DNA of 29,921 bases, from NCBI GenBank assembly GCA_910586515.1, contig CAJUGL010000040.1:1-29921 (forward strand), given 5' to 3'. Of this stretch, positions 23,533-29,921 are shown in pieces. How positions within the stretch are numbered: the stretch's first letter is position 1; every line of letters starts with the position of its first letter. Under the pieces are notes generated by a model. The model made no database searches, was not told where the DNA came from, and saw only the letters and a list, made by a program, of their open reading frames with translations. The position numbers were made by a program, and so were the translations under genes. The stretch is from an uncultured Acetatifactor sp. (lineage in GTDB: Bacteria > Bacillota > Clostridia > Lachnospirales > Lachnospiraceae).

Positions 23533-23976
23533 TCAGATATCAAAACTTCCTGTGCATTCCTCATTCATCACATAATAAACCTTATTCTCCTCGGGCTTTA
23601 CGTAAAGGCTGATACTGGTCAAATCGCCCGCCTTGCGCTTCAGATCATACTTCCATACATCCTTTGCGATTTTCATCAGCTCCTCCTGAGAATAAGACTT
23701 CCCGGCGTACTGAACGTATAAATTGTTTGCCTTCTCCGCCTTCTTAGACGCAGTCCTGACCGCGCTCTTCTTTGCCGGCGCCTTGGCCGTCTCCGTCTTC
23801 ACGGACTCCGTTTTTGCGCCTGCCCTCTTTCCTGCCGTCTTCTTCGGTTCCGCCTTCTTCGTCTCTTCCACCTTGGATCCTGCCGTGTCTGCCTTTATGT
23901 CTTCTGTCCTGGATTCAATAGTTTCAGCTTCCGATACTTCCGCTGCCGCAGGTTTTGTCGATTTTCTTCCTGCCAT
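23533..23976 (-). CDS. DUF6465-family protein with Lys/Ala-rich N-terminal tail
   Basis: 147 residues. The N-terminal 85 or so residues are low-complexity, rich in Lys, Ala, Glu and Thr (for example KKAEPKKTAGKRAGAK and KAPAKKSAVRTASKKAEK), similar in composition to histone H1-like tails. The C-terminal 60 residues form the conserved domain NLYVQYAGKSYSQEEL...YVMNEECTGSFDI, which I associate with DUF6465 of Lachnospiraceae; its function is unknown. The basic tail suggests nucleic-acid binding, which is inference. The start is taken as ATG 23974-23976, with GGAAG at suitable spacing; a GTG three codons earlier is too near the ribosome site. It has its own promoter (24086-24114) and terminator. 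Confidence 0.8.
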   Translation of the reverse strand: MAGRKSTKPAAAEVSEAETIESRTEDIKADTAGSKVEETKKAEPKKTAGKRAGAKTESVKTETAKAPAKKSAVRTASKKAEKANNLYVQYAGKSYSQEELMKIAKDVWKYDLKRKAGDLTSISLYVKPEENKVYYVMNEECTGSFDI

Positions 23977-24085
23977 AATTACCACTTCCTTTCTCTGGCT
24001 CTCTGCTTCGATATCAATTTATTCAGATATCAATTATTTGTATGAACAGACTTCCGCACTGACTATACCGAAGCCGCCTTACAGC

Positions 24086-24114
24086 ATTGTATTCTATTTT
24101 TGCAAAAATGTCAA
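24086..24114 (-). promoter_or_regulatory. Promoter of the DUF6465 gene
   Basis: The minus strand shows TTGACA (24109-24114), a 17-bp spacer and TACAAT (24086-24091), a strong sigma-A promoter. The leader of about 105 nt carries a direct repeat of GATATCAATT (24010-24019 and 24026-24035), of unknown meaning. Confidence 0.85.
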
Positions 24115-24152
24115 CTATCTGGCTGTTTACTGTTACATAGATGGGTTGCTGT

Positions 24153-24179
24153 GTTACTGTTCACTCCGTTCACAGTAAC
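24153..24179. repeat. GTTACTGT/ACAGTAAC palindrome between divergent promoters
   Basis: GTTACTGT (24153-24160) and its complement (24172-24179) flank an 11-nt centre. The palindrome is bracketed by direct copies of GTTGCTGT at 24145-24152 and 24180-24187, and further TGTTAC words occur at 24131-24136 and 24185-24190. It sits between the DUF6465 promoter and the MCP promoter, so it could be an operator; it may also be a distant relative of the AACAGTTCAG palindromes. The rest of this 317-bp gap holds only the two promoters and leaders. Confidence 0.6.
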
Positions 24180-24221
24180 GTTGCTGTTACAGAAATTTGA
24201 TCTGCACCGTCGTGAATTGAG

Positions 24222-24250
24222 TAGACAGATTTAGAATAATCTGTTATAAT
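24222..24250 (+). promoter_or_regulatory. Promoter of the chemoreceptor gene
   Basis: The plus strand has TAGACA (24222-24227), 17 bp, then a perfect TATAAT (24245-24250). The start is about 24257, with GGAGGA just before the ATG at 24294. No sigma-28-type flagellar promoter is seen, so expression looks housekeeping. Confidence 0.8.
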
Positions 24251-24293
24251 TTAGGCATGCAAAAAGCAAACTTATTCTGCGAGGAGGATAAAA

Positions 24294-26033
24294 ATGAAGA
24301 ACTTAAAAATCAGAACAAAATTATTGGTGACCTTCATGCTGGTCATCATCCTGTTCTGTGGAACAGTCGCCACCGCTATTATGGGGCTGAACGAAAACGC
24401 CGACAAGTATTCGGAATTCTACAATGTGGGTTACCAAATCACAAACAAAATCATGAACATGCGCAGGGGGCTGCAGATCATTGTAAAGGATCTTACTTTT
24501 ATCACCATCGAGGATGATGATAATCAAAGCAAGATCTATCAGGAGGATATGAACAAGGAATTGACCCTTCTGGAAGAAAATGCCACCTGGCTGTTTGAGC
24601 ATTTTACCGGGGAAGACGAACTTTTGAACACCTTCGCCACCTATGTGCGCCAGGCCGTAGATATGCAGGATGTCGTTCTCTCCACCTCGGCGACGGATCA
24701 GGCGGCTGCGCGGACTATTCTGCTTAACCAGTACCAGCCGTTGGTAGACACGGCCGTGGACACGCTGATCCAGATCAGCCAAAAGGCCGAGCAAAATGCC
24801 GAAGAAAATTACCAGAGCACGGTTAAAATGCAGGATACTCTGGTCGCCATACAGTTGGGGATGGCAGGTATAGCTCTGCTGATTACCATTTTCCTCTCCA
24901 CCTACCTGACCAGCGCCATCACCAAGCCTCTCAGGGAGCTGGAAAAGTCTTCCGGCCAGATCGTAGGCGGAGACTTCAACATTGCCGTTACATATAAGTC
25001 AAGGGACGAACTGGGCCGATTGGCGGATGCCTTCCGCAACATGGCCACGATTCTGGAGGATGTCATCGTCGATGCCTCAAGGCTTCTGAGCGAAATGGCC
25101 GACGGGAATTTCGATGTCCGCACAAAGGCCGAGGAGCGCTATGTAGGCAGTTTCCAGAGCCTGCTGACTTCTATCCGCAAGCTGAACCGCGACCTGAGCA
25201 TTACTTTGGGTCAGATCAACAGAAGCGCAGATCAGGTTGCCTCCGGTTCCGGCCAGGTTTCCAACGGCGCTCAGGCGCTTGCCCAGGGCGCAACGGAGCA
25301 GGCCGCTTCAGTAGAGGAATTGGCCGCCACAATCTCCAATATTTCCTCTCAGGTCAAGGAGACTGCGGAGAACGCCGACAATGCAAGATCTCAGTCCAAT
25401 ACCGCCGGCAGCGAGATGGAAGGCTGCAATACGCAGATGCAGGATATGATGACTGCCATGGAGGAGATTACCCGTACCTCCAACGAAATCGGCAAGATCA
25501 TCAAGACAATTGAAGATATCGCATTCCAGACAAATATCCTGGCGCTGAACGCCGCTGTAGAAGCTGCCCGTGCCGGTGAGGCAGGAAAGGGCTTTGCCGT
25601 AGTAGCCGAGGAAGTCCGCACCCTGGCCAACAAGAGTTCCGTAGCTTCCAAGAATACTGCCAGACTCATTGAGAGCTCCATCAACGCAGTGGCAAGAGGA
25701 ACACAGATCGCGGATTCCACAGCCATCTCTCTGACAAAAGTTGTGGACCAGGTACGTACAGTCTCTGAGAATGTAGACAAGATTGCCATTGCCGCAGAAG
25801 ATCAGGCAAGCGCCATTGAACAGGTTACTCTGGGCGTAGACCAGATTTCCAGCGTGGTACAGACCAATTCCGCCACCTCCGAACAGAGCGCGGCTGCCAG
25901 CCAGGAACTTTCGGAACAGGCGGCAATGCTCAAGAGCCTGGTTGCCAAGTTTATCTTGAGGGAGGAATATGCTTCGGCCAATTCCGATACCCATTCCCCC
26001 TCCGGCGGTTTCAGCGGAATCAATTTAGACTGA
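24294..26033 (+). CDS. Methyl-accepting chemotaxis protein
   Basis: A 579-residue transmembrane chemoreceptor that signals to CheA/CheW. Transmembrane helix 1 (about 10-31) and helix 2 (about 186-208) enclose an extracellular, mostly helical sensor of about 155 residues that resembles a four-helix-bundle MCP domain. A HAMP region follows (about 209-262, TKPLRELEKSSGQIVGGDFNI), a second HAMP-like DGNFDVRTKAEE stretch comes next, and then the long signalling coiled coil. The hairpin tip is fully conserved: EDIAFQTNILALNAAVEAARAGE, then GKGFAVVAEEVRTLA. The ligand cannot be read from sequence. No other chemotaxis gene is nearby; it has its own promoter and terminator, an orphan receptor. Confidence 0.95.
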   Translation: MKNLKIRTKLLVTFMLVIILFCGTVATAIMGLNENADKYSEFYNVGYQITNKIMNMRRGLQIIVKDLTFITIEDDDNQSKIYQEDMNKELTLLEENATWLFEHFTGEDELLNTFATYVRQAVDMQDVVLSTSATDQAAARTILLNQYQPLVDTAVDTLIQISQKAEQNAEENYQSTVKMQDTLVAIQLGMAGIALLITIFLSTYLTSAITKPLRELEKSSGQIVGGDFNIAVTYKSRDELGRLADAFRNMATILEDVIVDASRLLSEMADGNFDVRTKAEERYVGSFQSLLTSIRKLNRDLSITLGQINRSADQVASGSGQVSNGAQALAQGATEQAASVEELAATISNISSQVKETAENADNARSQSNTAGSEMEGCNTQMQDMMTAMEEITRTSNEIGKIIKTIEDIAFQTNILALNAAVEAARAGEAGKGFAVVAEEVRTLANKSSVASKNTARLIESSINAVARGTQIADSTAISLTKVVDQVRTVSENVDKIAIAAEDQASAIEQVTLGVDQISSVVQTNSATSEQSAAASQELSEQAAMLKSLVAKFILREEYASANSDTHSPSGGFSGINLD

Positions 26034-26048
26034 TACCCCATAGAATAC

Positions 26049-26083
26049 AAAAAAGAATCCCGGAGTCCCGGGATTCTTTTTTT
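26049..26083. terminator. Bidirectional terminator between the MCP gene and uppP
   Basis: A 13-bp stem pairs AAAAGAATCCCGG (26051-26063) with 26068-26080 across a 4-nt loop, followed by a run of T on the plus strand and by T on the minus strand too. It ends both converging genes. Confidence 0.93.
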
Positions 26084-26118
26084 GAAAGAAATTATTCACC
26101 AGCTATGTACACGCATGT

Positions 26119-26994
26119 TCAGGAGACAAACGTGAAATATAAGAGAACCACAGCTCCCAGCACGATACGGTACCAGCCGAACACCTTAAAGTCGTGCTTC
26201 TTAATATATCCCATCAGAAACCGGAGCACAAACAGGGAGACAATAAAGGAAACCAGCGTACCCGTAATCAGCAGCGTCAGTTCCAGCGGCGTAAACGCAA
26301 ACCCGAACTTCACCACTTTCAGAAGACTTGCTCCGAACATAACCGGTATTGCCAGGAAGAACGTATATTCGGCAGCCACTGTTCTGGATACCCCGATCAG
26401 CAGAGCCCCTACAATAGTTGCGCCCGAACGGGATGTTCCGGGGAAAACCGCCGCGATAAGCTGGAACGCGCCGATGAGAAACGCTGTCTGATAGCTGATC
26501 TGAGACAATTTCCGCACTCTGGGCCGCCTTCCCTTATTCCAATTCTCCACCACGATAAAAGCTACACCGAATACAATCAGCGCTATGGCTACACTGGTGG
26601 GATTATAAAATAAGGCGTCGAACACATCGTCAAACAGAATGCCGATCACTGCCGCCGGAACACAGGATACCAGAATCTTAAACCACAGAATCCAGATGTC
26701 CCTTTTAAACCAGGACATAACCCCGGTTCCGCCCTCCTGTTCCCGTTCCCTCCTGGTCAGCGCAAAGGGCCATATCCGACTCCAGAACAGCACCACCACC
26801 GCCAAAATTGCCCCCAGCTGAATCACTACGTCAAACATGCCGAAAAATTCCTCGCTGACAGTCCCTCCGTCAGTCACTGTCTGAAAAGGCATAATGCTTT
26901 CCAGCAAAATCAGATGTCCTGTGCTGCTGATGGGCAGCCATTCCGTAATTCCTTCTACGATTCCGTAGACGATCGCTTTTATGATCTCTGTCAT
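26119..26994 (-). CDS. uppP: Undecaprenyl-diphosphatase UppP (BacA)
   Basis: A 291-residue polytopic membrane enzyme that dephosphorylates undecaprenyl diphosphate, recycling the lipid carrier for peptidoglycan and other surface glycans; overproduction gives bacitracin resistance. The two family motifs are EGITEWLPISSTGH (14-27) and PGTSRSGAT (about 185-193), which form the active site. About eight membrane helices are visible. AGGAGAACAGGAA precedes the ATG at 26992-26994. The gene has a promoter at 27208-27236 and an unusually long structured leader of about 207 nt, so post-transcriptional control is likely. Confidence 0.97.
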   Translation of the reverse strand: MTEIIKAIVYGIVEGITEWLPISSTGHLILLESIMPFQTVTDGGTVSEEFFGMFDVVIQLGAILAVVVLFWSRIWPFALTRREREQEGGTGVMSWFKRDIWILWFKILVSCVPAAVIGILFDDVFDALFYNPTSVAIALIVFGVAFIVVENWNKGRRPRVRKLSQISYQTAFLIGAFQLIAAVFPGTSRSGATIVGALLIGVSRTVAAEYTFFLAIPVMFGASLLKVVKFGFAFTPLELTLLITGTLVSFIVSLFVLRFLMGYIKKHDFKVFGWYRIVLGAVVLLYFTFVS

Positions 26995-27204
26995 TTCCTG
27001 TTCTCCTCTCTCTTATCTTTATGCGGCGCCGGCGATAAACAGCACGATTATTTCCTTCCTGTTCCGTCCATTTCTGCCTGCTCTGACCACCTGTTCGTAT
27101 GGCATTTATACTGCGCACCAGTTGAATTTGCAGTACAACCCGACTGCAGACCGCCAGCCGGGTATTTTCCCGGAGGCATTACTGTAAATCCTGGCGGTCT
27201 GCAG
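26995..27204 (-). ncRNA. Structured 5' leader of the uppP mRNA
   Basis: A perfect 14-bp inverted repeat pairs CTGCAGACCGCCAG (27144-27157) with 27191-27204. Inside it an immediately stacked hairpin CCGGG (27158-27162)/CCCGG (27169-27173) leaves a 17-nt one-sided bulge at 27174-27190. On the minus strand this stem begins within a few bases of the predicted uppP start point. A second, weaker inverted repeat TACTGC/GCAGTA lies at 27109-27114 and 27130-27135. The remainder of the leader shows no T-rich terminator. It is not a riboswitch class I recognise; it may protect the 5' end or sense a signal. Confidence 0.6.
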
Positions 27205-27207
27205 TAT

Positions 27208-27236
27208 ATTATAATGGAATCCTCTGAAAAATACAA
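27208..27236 (-). promoter_or_regulatory. uppP promoter
   Basis: The minus strand has TTGTAT (27231-27236), a 17-bp spacer and a perfect TATAAT (27208-27213). The predicted start near 27201 falls at the outer end of the leader stem. Confidence 0.75.
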
Positions 27237-27320
27237 TCCTTTTCCCGCTTTGCGTATACCGTTGATAAAATATTCTTTTCATTTTTCTATGTTTTTTAAT
27301 GTTGTAGTTGAATTTTCCCC
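27237..27320. other. AT-rich divergent intergenic segment
   Basis: This segment lies between the uppP and small-secreted-protein promoters. It contains no gene and no clear operator. Confidence 0.4.
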
Positions 27321-27349
27321 TTGTAATAATTGACAAAATATGCTAAAAT
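27321..27349 (+). promoter_or_regulatory. Promoter of the small secreted protein gene
   Basis: TTGTAA (27321-27326), 17 bp, then TAAAAT (27344-27349) with an extended TGC just before it. The leader is about 60 nt, and AAAGGGGA precedes the ATG at 27417. A TTGACA at 27330 is badly spaced for this -10 box. Confidence 0.6.
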
Positions 27350-27416
27350 ACAAATGTGTAAAAACGCACATGCTTCAATGCCAGAATGAACAGATTCAGC
27401 AGAAAGGGGAATTTTT

Positions 27417-27725
27417 ATGAATCGTAAAAAAATTGTTGGATTATTATGTGGTTGTCTGATGACGATGAGTATGTTTTCTGTCATCGGACTGTCGGCGGAG
27501 GCGGCTCAATGTACGCATCCGGCCTTTATCGTAGGGATTGATGCCCTTAAAGAACCCTTCCAGACCGACGATGGTCATTATGAAAGAAGAGGAACCGTGC
27601 ATGAATGCCCGACTTGTAAATACTCTTACTGGGAGAATGTGTATACGATTAAAGTTGGTGATCATAACTGGGTGTGGACAGACAATAAATATAGCTGTAC
27701 AGGCTGTGAAAGAACAAAGCCGTAA
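27417..27725 (+). CDS. Small secreted protein with two CxxC motifs
   Basis: 102 residues. A clear signal peptide (about 1-30, ending SAEAA) is followed by a short mature domain containing CTHP, HECPTCKYSYWENVY and YSCTGCERTKP. Two CxxC pairs with nearby His look like a small zinc-ribbon or rubredoxin-like fold, or disulfides once exported. I recognise no named family. It is more AT-rich than its neighbours and has its own promoter and terminator. It may be a surface or secreted accessory protein. Its function is unknown. Confidence 0.7.
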   Translation: MNRKKIVGLLCGCLMTMSMFSVIGLSAEAAQCTHPAFIVGIDALKEPFQTDDGHYERRGTVHECPTCKYSYWENVYTIKVGDHNWVWTDNKYSCTGCERTKP

Positions 27726-27778
27726 ATTGTAAAGATATTCATTCGTAACTGGCATAAAAGCTTTGTCATTGAAGCATA

Positions 27779-27807
27779 GGGAGATGGCATCTGTCATTTC
27801 CCTTTTT
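27779..27807 (+). terminator. Terminator after the small secreted protein gene
   Basis: GGGAGATG (27779-27786) pairs with CATTTCCC (27795-27802), including one G:U pair, across an 8-nt loop and is followed by TTTTT (27803-27807). Confidence 0.8.
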
Positions 27808-27850
27808 ATTTCAAAACATACAGCATCTAATTTATATGAAGGAAAAATCT

Positions 27851-29921
27851 ATGAAAAAAAGCATATTATCGGCAGTTATTTTTCTGTCCTGCCTCTTCCT
27901 CTCCGCCTGCGGCAAAACAAAGACACCGGAGGAAACCTGGCTGGGTATCGCCCCGGGAATGGACGACTTAAGCGCTGTTACTGACCGGACCGTATACTAT
28001 GACCTGGCCGCGGAATCGGAACCTCTTTTCAACAACGGATTCCAGGACAAAAACCCCCAGGACGAAAACGTACGCAATGTCATCGCCATGGGCGGCACCG
28101 GCTATCTCTCTATCGGCACGCAGTTCCTGAACGGAGAGCCGGTCCAGCTCTGGGCCAAGGCCTCCTTCAAAACATCCGACATTTACCTGTGCCGGAAAGA
28201 CACAGAACCGGAGCTTGTGCTGCAGGATATCCCCTCCAGCCTTGTGGTCTCCAGCCCCTCCTGCCGGTGGTATCTTGACCGGAACGGAGATTTCTACTGC
28301 CTTCGAAAAATCAACTATGTCTATTCCGATATGGATATGAAGACCGGACACAGGGGAAACGCCTCCATTACCAAAATTCTTTCCTCCGGAGAAATCCTGT
28401 ACGAAACCCCCTTGCCGGCAGACCTTGATATCGACGGCATCTGCCAGACAGAAGGCGGCAGGGTATATGTACAGCTGCGGGACGAAACAGACGACTCGCG
28501 GACACTTAGAGAGGTAGATCCCGCTACCGGAAAGCTGCTTCCCGATTTCCAGGTGGAGCTCCCTTATGAAATACAAGTGTACTTGGGTTCTGCAGGCAAT
28601 GCCCCTGCGGTAACCGGAAGCGGACCTGATTGCAGCCGGGAAATCATGAAAATCAACCCGAATAACGGAAGCCTGGAACCGCTTTTGTACTTTACAGGAA
28701 CCTCCTATGGATGGCATGATAAGTCAACCCTGCAGGATTTCCAGGCGTTAGAAGATGGTTCCCTACAACTCCTATGGACTGACTTTAACGGATTGAACTG
28801 TTTCCTGGAACGGATACGAATGGAAAAAGTGGAAAAAATCCCCCTTGTCTGCCGGGGAATATTCTATGATAATTCCTGGTTTGGAGAGTACGCCACCCAG
28901 TTTAACCAGGAAAACAGCACCTATCATATCGTGCTGGAAGACTGCGGCAGAGGCAATGATCCAACAGACTTTGCCCGTCTTACCAGCGTTCAGATCGGTG
29001 CTGGAAAAGGACCCGATATCCTCTGCGGCAAGTTTATTGAAGATTACATCGGGGGAATGTTAGACAATGGCGCCCTGGAAGAGCTTACCCCCTATCTGGA
29101 AGCTTCCGGCATCCGGGAAGAGGACTATTTTTCCCCTGCCCTTTCCACCTGGCAGCAGGGTGAACAGATTTACGGCGTAAATTGCCGGCTTTTTCTTCAG
29201 TATTACTTAATGGATGCCGATGTGTTAGGTTCGCTGGAAACTCCCGACATCGAAACGCTGGTTGATGCGCTTCTCTCCCAGGACAGGGACGGTGTCTGGC
29301 AGAAAGGCATGGATTCCGGGCAGGTGCTGAACTGGTTTCTGGAGGGAACAGACAGTCTCTGGGGAATGGTTGATTGGGGAAACGACGGAAACGGTTCCTC
29401 CGGCAGCTGCAATTTCAATACCCCACTGTTCGGAAAACTGCTGGAGGCTGCCCTGCGGTATGGAGACAACGGCAGAAAAAATCCGGAAGACAGTATTTGT
29501 GAATATATAGCTCTCTGGAACCTGTTCGATTATAAAGGACAGGCGGAACGGGAAGCTGCAGGAAAAGTTCTCTGCGGTACATTGTTTGATGACGGATTCC
29601 ACGCAGTCTCCAGGTCTATTTGTACCATGGCGGTCAATGCCAATTCCAGTCACAAGGACGGCGCATGGGAATTTATTCGCTTCCTGCTCAAGGAGGAAAC
29701 ACAGGCGGCATTGGCTGATACAATTATCCAGCCTGCACACAGAAATATATTCGAGGAATGGCTGCAGGAAAGAATCATATACAAACTGGCCACAAAGCAC
29801 ATCAGAGATGGCGTACCTTATATACCATACTATTACGGCACAGATATCTCTGAAGAAAAGCAGGCGGAATACAGACAGGCTGTCGAAGATGCCCGTCCCC
29901 TGCCCCTGCGGACCAGGCCCA
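27851..29921 (+). CDS. Solute-binding lipoprotein with N-terminal beta-propeller-like domain (partial)
   Basis: An open frame of 690 codons from the ATG at 27851 to the window edge, without a stop. The signal peptide ends in the lipobox LSAC (Cys20), so it is membrane-anchored. Residues about 30-325 are rich in short strand-turn units (YLDRNGDFYCL, REVDPATGKLL, MKINPNNGSLE, QALEDGSLQLLW) and look like a beta-propeller. From about 330 (LVCRGIFYDNSWFGEYATQFNQENSTYHIVLED) it resembles an ABC-transporter type 1 solute-binding protein, and AVNANSSHKDGAWEFIRFLL fits that fold's end. Permease genes would be expected to the right. The ligand, often a sugar or oligosaccharide in this family, is not determined. 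AAGGA precedes the start; no clear promoter is seen. Confidence 0.85.
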   Translation, partial: MKKSILSAVIFLSCLFLSACGKTKTPEETWLGIAPGMDDLSAVTDRTVYYDLAAESEPLFNNGFQDKNPQDENVRNVIAMGGTGYLSIGTQFLNGEPVQLWAKASFKTSDIYLCRKDTEPELVLQDIPSSLVVSSPSCRWYLDRNGDFYCLRKINYVYSDMDMKTGHRGNASITKILSSGEILYETPLPADLDIDGICQTEGGRVYVQLRDETDDSRTLREVDPATGKLLPDFQVELPYEIQVYLGSAGNAPAVTGSGPDCSREIMKINPNNGSLEPLLYFTGTSYGWHDKSTLQDFQALEDGSLQLLWTDFNGLNCFLERIRMEKVEKIPLVCRGIFYDNSWFGEYATQFNQENSTYHIVLEDCGRGNDPTDFARLTSVQIGAGKGPDILCGKFIEDYIGGMLDNGALEELTPYLEASGIREEDYFSPALSTWQQGEQIYGVNCRLFLQYYLMDADVLGSLETPDIETLVDALLSQDRDGVWQKGMDSGQVLNWFLEGTDSLWGMVDWGNDGNGSSGSCNFNTPLFGKLLEAALRYGDNGRKNPEDSICEYIALWNLFDYKGQAEREAAGKVLCGTLFDDGFHAVSRSICTMAVNANSSHKDGAWEFIRFLLKEETQAALADTIIQPAHRNIFEEWLQERIIYKLATKHIRDGVPYIPYYYGTDISEEKQAEYRQAVEDARPLPLRTRP

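Noticed and set aside
27328..27349. TTGACA at about 27330 as -35 box for the small secreted gene
   Set aside because: It is only 8 bp from the TAAAAT box; the TTGTAA at 27321 gives the proper 17-bp spacing.
27968..28717. Minus-strand open frame opposite the solute-binding lipoprotein
   Set aside because: The plus-strand frame has a lipobox and continues coherently to the edge; the minus-strand frame has no ribosome site or family features.
1..29921. tRNA or rRNA genes, insertion sequences, prophage or CRISPR arrays
   Set aside because: No cloverleaf-like segments, transposase or phage proteins, or spacer arrays were seen in the intergenic regions.

Overview
The window looks like chromosomal core sequence from a Gram-positive, low-G+C-lineage anaerobe of the Clostridia, most likely a Lachnospiraceae (Clostridium cluster XIVa) gut bacterium. 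The reasons are the hrcA-grpE-dnaK-dnaJ operon with a consensus CIRCE site, the ireB-ruvX-DUF1292 cluster, a type III glutamine synthetase, a DUF6465 protein, a ThiI without a rhodanese domain, and an ABC-sugar-type lipoprotein with an extra N-terminal domain. This assignment is inference from gene families, not a database match.

Layout. From 208 to 23976 almost everything is on the minus strand. Reading in the direction of transcription: a DUF6465 gene with its own promoter and terminator (23976-23533); the CIRCE-controlled heat-shock operon hrcA-grpE-dnaK, with dnaJ behind a further promoter (23299-18129); a secreted Cys/His-rich tandem-repeat protein, an ECF sigma factor and an RsgI-like anti-sigma factor (18004-16087); an O-antigen-ligase-like membrane protein, prmA, rsmE, a cysteine desulfurase and thiI (16060-9974); mtaB (9553-8219); the cell-cycle/tRNA cluster ireB-ruvX-DUF1292-fur-rnj-mltG-like-trmR-like-U32 (8042-2506); and glnN (2319-208). 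One small plus-strand gene, an HPr-like protein, lies at 9655-9888. Right of 24.2 kb the window holds an MCP (+), uppP (-), a small secreted CxxC protein (+), and a solute-binding lipoprotein (+) that runs off the right edge.

How the genes work together. Much of the window concerns RNA and protein quality. ThiI with its cysteine desulfurase makes 4-thiouridine, MtaB makes ms2t6A37, the TrmR-like and U32 (TrhP-like) pair fits 5-methoxyuridine at position 34, RsmE and PrmA modify the ribosome, RNase J turns RNA over, and the DnaK system folds proteins. The least conventional part is 16.1-18.1 kb. There an ECF sigma factor and its anti-sigma factor sit behind a secreted protein built of three nearly identical 35-residue five-cysteine repeats, and both the anti-sigma factor and the repeat protein end in histidine-rich tails. 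I propose a metal- or redox-sensing envelope system; that function is inferred. Other points of interest are a strongly structured 5' leader in front of uppP, a family of AACAGTTCAG palindromes, an HPr homologue without the phosphorylatable histidine, and a solute-binding protein fused to a beta-propeller-like domain.
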